29,672 bases of DNA from JBFHNV01 sp041593595 (GTDB lineage: Bacteria > Pseudomonadota > Gammaproteobacteria > HK1): contig JBFHNV010000048.1 of NCBI GenBank assembly GCA_041593595.1, positions 1 to 29,672 on the forward strand, written 5' to 3'. Below, in pieces: positions 26,197-29,672 of the stretch. Both the position numbers and the translations under genes were made by a program. Every line of letters begins with the position of its first letter. Within the stretch, counting starts at the first letter, position 1. The notes under the pieces were generated by a model. That model was not told the DNA's origin. It made no database searches and worked only from the letters and a program-made list of their open reading frames with translations.

Positions 26197-27180
26197 TCAC
26201 AGGGCGAAGATCCGCTCCGCGTTCTCGTGCGCGACCGCGGCGCGCAGGTCCTCGGGCAGCGCGTCGACCCGGGCCCGGCAGCCGGCCATGTCGCCGATGT
26301 CGTGCGGGTAGTCCGAGCCGTACATGACCTTGTCGGCTCCGCCGACCTCGAGGCACAGCTCGAGCGCCTCCTGGCGGTAGGTGACCGCGTCGTACCAGAT
26401 GCGCTTCAGGTACGTCGACGGCGGTTCCTGGATCGCCTCTCGCGTGCCGGGCGTCATCTCCCAGCAGCGGTCCATGCGCCCGGCGAGGTAGGGCACCGTG
26501 CCGCCCGCGTGGGCGGCGATGATCTTGAGGTTCGGGTGGCGGTCGAGGAAGCCGGAGAACACCATCCGCGTGATCGCCAGCGTGGTGTCGAACATGAAGC
26601 CGATCGTCGCGGTCAGCGAGTGCTCCGAGAGCAGCATCTCGTCCGTCCCCGGCGGATCCGCCGGATGCACCAGGACCGGGAGGCCGCGATGGTCGATTGC
26701 CTTCCAGATCGGCGCGAACGCCTCCTCGGTGAGCTGGCGGGCGGCGACGTTGGCAAGCACCATCACGCCGACCGCGCCGTCGTCGTGCGCGCGGGCAAGC
26801 TCCTCGAGCGCCGGCTTCGGGTGCTCCCAGGGCAGCGACAGCATCCAGCGGATGCGCTCGGGGTGGCGCCGCTGCCCCGCGGCCATCGACTGGTTGACGA
26901 TGCGCGCCGCCTCCCACGAGGTCGCCTCGTCGCCCCAGAAGACGTTCGGGCAGGTGAGCGAGACGATGGCGAGATCGACTCCGGCCGCGTCCATGTCCCG
27001 CACGCGCAGGTCGTAGTCGAAGTGCCCCGGCATCGGCGTCATGAAATGCGCGCCGTGCTTGAAGATGCCCTCGACGTCGCCGGTGAGCGGCGCGACCGAG
27101 TAGCGCGGCCCACCCCTGCGCCTGAGGAGTTCGAGCCAGCGGCGGTCGAGCATGTGGGTGTGCACGTCGATGTAGCGCAC
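26197..27180 (-). CDS. Amidohydrolase-family (ACMSD-like) decarboxylase/hydrolase
   Basis: The product has 327 residues. It shows the metal site of the ACMSD branch of the amidohydrolase superfamily: DVHTHM at the start (His7, His9), LVHPADPPG in the middle, IIAAHAGGTVPYLAGRMD and the Asp in MYGSDYPHDIGD. Members include 2-amino-3-carboxymuconate semialdehyde decarboxylase, gamma-resorcylate decarboxylase and related aromatic-acid enzymes. The exact substrate is not readable. The start is a GTG at 27180 with GGAGAGG ahead of it. No aromatic-degradation genes are adjacent. An exported protein gene lies 76 bases upstream on the same strand. Confidence 0.9.
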   Translation of the reverse strand: MRYIDVHTHMLDRRWLELLRRRGGPRYSVAPLTGDVEGIFKHGAHFMTPMPGHFDYDLRVRDMDAAGVDLAIVSLTCPNVFWGDEATSWEAARIVNQSMAAGQRRHPERIRWMLSLPWEHPKPALEELARAHDDGAVGVMVLANVAARQLTEEAFAPIWKAIDHRGLPVLVHPADPPGTDEMLLSEHSLTATIGFMFDTTLAITRMVFSGFLDRHPNLKIIAAHAGGTVPYLAGRMDRCWEMTPGTREAIQEPPSTYLKRIWYDAVTYRQEALELCLEVGGADKVMYGSDYPHDIGDMAGCRARVDALPEDLRAAVAHENAERIFAL

Positions 27181-27256
27181 GGTGGCCTCTCCGGGTGTCT
27201 GCGACGCCGCGCGATGCTACACCTGTCCAGCGACACAAGGTCAGCGGTCGTGCCGT

Positions 27257-27913
27257 CTAGCGAACCGATGCCACCGTCAGGTCATCGAAGAGAGCTGCCG
27301 CCATCTTCACGGCGTGCTCCGGATCATCAGGACTCGTGTCGTTCTGGGCGAGAACGAACACGACGACCGGTCCACGCCTTGCCACGATGCTGACGATGTT
27401 CGTGTCGAACGCATCGTCCAGGGCCGGCTGGCGGCCCGTTGCCCTGACCAGGATCGACCCCTTCTTCGCACGATAGACCCTGGTGATCGCGTCACCGTGC
27501 CTGCTGTCGCGGAACGACTCGTCCAGCACGCCCGGCAGCGCCTCCAGGTCGGTCCTCCAGCCCATCAGCGTGGCTTCGGACAGTTTCTTGAGAACGAGCC
27601 TGGGCTCGTCCCTGTCCATCTCCGCGATGGCGGGGGTCGGCATCACGCGTACACCGACCACCAGATACTGCCCGAAGTCATCCGCGTGGAGCAGCACCTT
27701 GTCGTATCGCAGGTCCCCCTTCGTGTCGAGCGGGGTGACCGTGTAGGGCACCCCGGCCCAGTTGGGAGCCCTCGGAACGCGCAGCGTGACCATGCGGTTC
27801 GGCCCGGTGTATTCCGGACCACGCTCCGTGTTCCGGGCCTGGACGGCCGTGAAGGCGATCAGCCCGCCCAGGAGCAGTGTTGCCCCCGTCGGCAGTCGTG
27901 CAACGCGTCTCAT
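27257..27913 (-). CDS. Exported protein of unknown function
   Basis: The product has 218 residues. An N-terminal signal segment (MRRVARLPTGATLLLGGLIA, cleavage after AVQA) is followed by a soluble domain with alternating beta strands and helices (YDKVLLHADDFGQYLVVGVR, later GPVVVFVLAQNDTSP and a final helix AVKMAAALFDDLTVA). The layout is reminiscent of PsbP/DUF1795-type small domains, but I do not claim membership. AAGGAGG lies directly upstream of the ATG at 27913, so the start is firm although the frame is open to 28057. The gene stands alone between a long gap and the amidohydrolase gene. Confidence 0.75.
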   Translation of the reverse strand: MRRVARLPTGATLLLGGLIAFTAVQARNTERGPEYTGPNRMVTLRVPRAPNWAGVPYTVTPLDTKGDLRYDKVLLHADDFGQYLVVGVRVMPTPAIAEMDRDEPRLVLKKLSEATLMGWRTDLEALPGVLDESFRDSRHGDAITRVYRAKKGSILVRATGRQPALDDAFDTNIVSIVARRGPVVVFVLAQNDTSPDDPEHAVKMAAALFDDLTVASVR

Positions 27914-28459
27914 GCAAACCTCCTTCGGAAGGCACTTCGCCCGGCACCCCGCGGTCTCGCAGGCGCACAGACCCCACACACACCTCCGACCTCGGTCGCG
28001 GCCCGCCTTGTGAGCGCCGACGCCAGCCCCGGTTTCGAGCTGCCACCGATCGAGCAATCAATGTCACAACGATCGTGCCGAGTCCATCCGTAACCAGATT
28101 AAGAATCCGTCATCGCGCGCAGGAGTGTCCCACTGCGTTTCCAGCGCCGTGCACGGCACGCGCCATGGACGCGGCCATGCCGCCCGGGCCGGGCAGGCAC
28201 TCGGGGCGGCAGGCCGGCGGGGAGCGACTGCGCGGGGAGCCGCCGGCGCTCAGGGCGAGGCGCTACCTGCCGCCGCGACCAGGCCGGCGCCTGGCGCGCC
28301 GCTCGCGCCCCGCCGCCGGTTCGGCACGCACCGCACCCGTTGGCGACCCTCTCGGCGGTGCGCTTCGAGCGCGCCAGGGACCCCTTGCTCGATTGAAATG
28401 GCTATCCCCTCGATGAGTGCCTCTCGAGCAGACAGTGCCCGGCCCCTCGACCAATCGCC
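27914..28459. other. Intergenic region without a recognisable gene
   Basis: About 546 bases between the exported-protein gene and the broken gene at the right edge. It must hold the promoter of the exported-protein gene; I could not pick a convincing -35/-10 pair. A hairpin with an 8-base stem lies at 28357-28375 (no T run). The remaining frames translate to arginine/proline-rich sequence without domains. Confidence 0.5.
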
Positions 28460-29672
28460 TCATTCGAGCCGAAGCGGCTGACAGCTGGGCGTGACCGGGC
28501 AGCCGCATTCGGTGGGAATGAGCACGCGCGCGCGTTTCGGATCCTGCGCGTCGCTCGAATCGAGAATCAGACGCTGATTCATCCGGGTGTTGTCGACGAT
28601 GATGCAGCCGCGGAACTTCTCGTCGCTGCGGACCTCTCCCCCCGTCGGTGACACGCCGCCGAGCGGGTTGCTCGTCGGACTCGCGGCGGCCAGTGGCCAT
28701 TTGTGATAGTCGCGTTCGATCTGCAGCGGGGGTGAGCCAGGATCATCGACGCTGATGATGGGGTACAGCTCGTCGTCCCCGAGAAAGAACTTGACGACGC
28801 GACCATTCGGGCTCGTATAGGTGTTGTCCTTGCCGTACGCGAAGGTGTGTTGTGGATTCTTCGCCAGCACATCGGCAACGTAGCTCGCGAAGCTCCGCGG
28901 GTAGTCGGTGGCTTCGAAGAAACCGTAGGAGAAACGGGGTGACGGGTCCGCGTCGAAATCCTCCCGGTTCTCGCCCTCGTGACGACGTATGACGGCTTGT
29001 ACAGGCTCTGAGTGACCGGCACGAGCGCGTCGACAAGACTCTGGTTCAGCTGCCGCCCGTGCAGTGACGTGAGCGGCGAAGTCCGCGCGTAGCCCAGGGA
29101 CATCTGCGCAATACGATCGCCGTGCCGACCGACGAGACGCGTGTAGGGACGTTCGTCCATGTGGCGCCGGAAGGGAGTCGCGCGCCGGAAGTTGTTGCTC
29201 GAGGTCGCGAACCGGGCCGCGTTGTAGTCGAGCACGTTTCGCGCCGCACGTCGCACATCGCACCGCTTCTTGACGGCCCCGACGAGAACGGCTCCCTTGT
29301 TGTGCTGACAGACTCCGGGCACCTCGGCAAACTCGAACAGGTTGCGAATTGGCTGTTGTGCGTGCTCCGCGTAAGGTCGCGAATTGAACTCGTAGAAGTC
29401 TTCGACCATCAATCGCTGCAACTCGCGCAACCACCAATCGGTCATGCCGTTCGCGTCGTTGTCTGCGTCCACGCCTTCCCACGCATCCCATTTTTTGGCG
29501 CCCGGGCAATCGCCCGACCACTTCTTGAAGAGACTGTTGCTCAGGTAGCGCGCTGACTGAATCATCAGGATGTGGTTTTCCGTCTCGCGGATCGGCGTCG
29601 GGAAAACGTTGATCCAGAGGAATTCGTCGAGCTCATCGGCACCGCCGTTGGCCGGGAGCAGGTGGCGGAGAA
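28460..29672 (-). pseudogene. Large unknown protein gene, frameshifted and cut by the window edge
   Basis: Reading leftward from the right edge, one frame is protein-like from 29672 to about 28979 (ELDEFLWINVFPTPIRETEN, MIQSARYLSNSLFKKW, DFYEFNSRPYAEH, RRAARNVLDYNAARFATSSN, RHMDERPYTRLVGRHGDRIA). It then degenerates, while a second frame takes over from 28978 and ends at the stop at 28460 (EGENREDFDADPSPRFSYGF, QHTFAYGKDNTYTSPNGRVV, GCIIVDNTRMNQRLILD). Restoring one base near 28978 joins PSYVVT to EGENREDF smoothly, so a single-base deletion (or sequencing error) breaks the gene. The first part has the helix pattern of an alpha/alpha-toroid enzyme such as a polysaccharide lyase, but I recognise no family. 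The start lies outside the window. Confidence 0.7.

Noticed and set aside
28357..28375. Hairpin with an 8-base stem between the broken gene and the exported-protein gene
   Set aside because: No T run on either side, so not supported as a terminator; GC-rich stems are frequent here.

Overview
The window is about 29.7 kb of very GC-rich DNA. It most likely comes from a free-living gammaproteobacterium or a related proteobacterium, judging by the proteobacterial Lon, an Hsp20 gene behind a textbook sigma-32 promoter, OmpA/Pal-type lipoproteins, CHASE2 and FecR proteins, and a PEP-CTERM-like surface protein. Species cannot be fixed by eye. No rRNA, tRNA, CRISPR array, prophage or intact transposase was seen.

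Layout, left half. Positions 1-2276 (+) hold the C-terminal part of a GMC oxidoreductase cut by the window edge, a CPBP intramembrane protease, and a membrane-anchored TPR protein. Positions 2413-4449 (+) encode a Sel1-repeat protein with an OmpA peptidoglycan-binding end. A palindromic, MITE-like element with a solo arm follows (4449-4681). Positions 4723-9829 look like one signalling locus. A (-) RsbW-like ATPase diverges from a (+) FecR protein and OmpA lipoprotein pair. These converge on a (-) operon of STAS protein, metallo-beta-lactamase-fold hydrolase and CHASE2/SpoIIE phosphatase. Kinase, antagonist and phosphatase form a complete partner-switching set. The FecR, OmpA and CHASE2 parts suggest that it senses the envelope.

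Middle. A two-domain protein (degenerate M15-like plus lysozyme-like, 10393-11529) is followed by a (-) pair for E1 alpha and beta of a 2-oxoacid dehydrogenase (11548-13525). Next comes an hsp20-lon heat-shock pair (13873-16826) with a recognisable sigma-32 promoter at 13793-13821. After a gap of about 860 bases comes a 1348-residue secreted beta-repeat protein with a PEP-CTERM-like tail (17689-21735).

Right half (22-29.7 kb) is accessory in character. It has a MORN-repeat remnant, a secreted HExxH peptidase with an SH3b tail overlapping a membrane-protein gene, a haloacid-dehalogenase remnant, a nucleotidyltransferase with a small partner gene, an ACMSD-type amidohydrolase, an unknown exported protein, and a large frameshifted gene running off the right edge. 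Several long stretches without genes and three broken genes show recent gene loss.

The strongest candidates for something new are the partner-switching locus with its embedded metallo-hydrolase, the internal fossil lipoprotein inside the Sel1-OmpA protein, and the palindromic element. Nothing seen proves a wholly new system.
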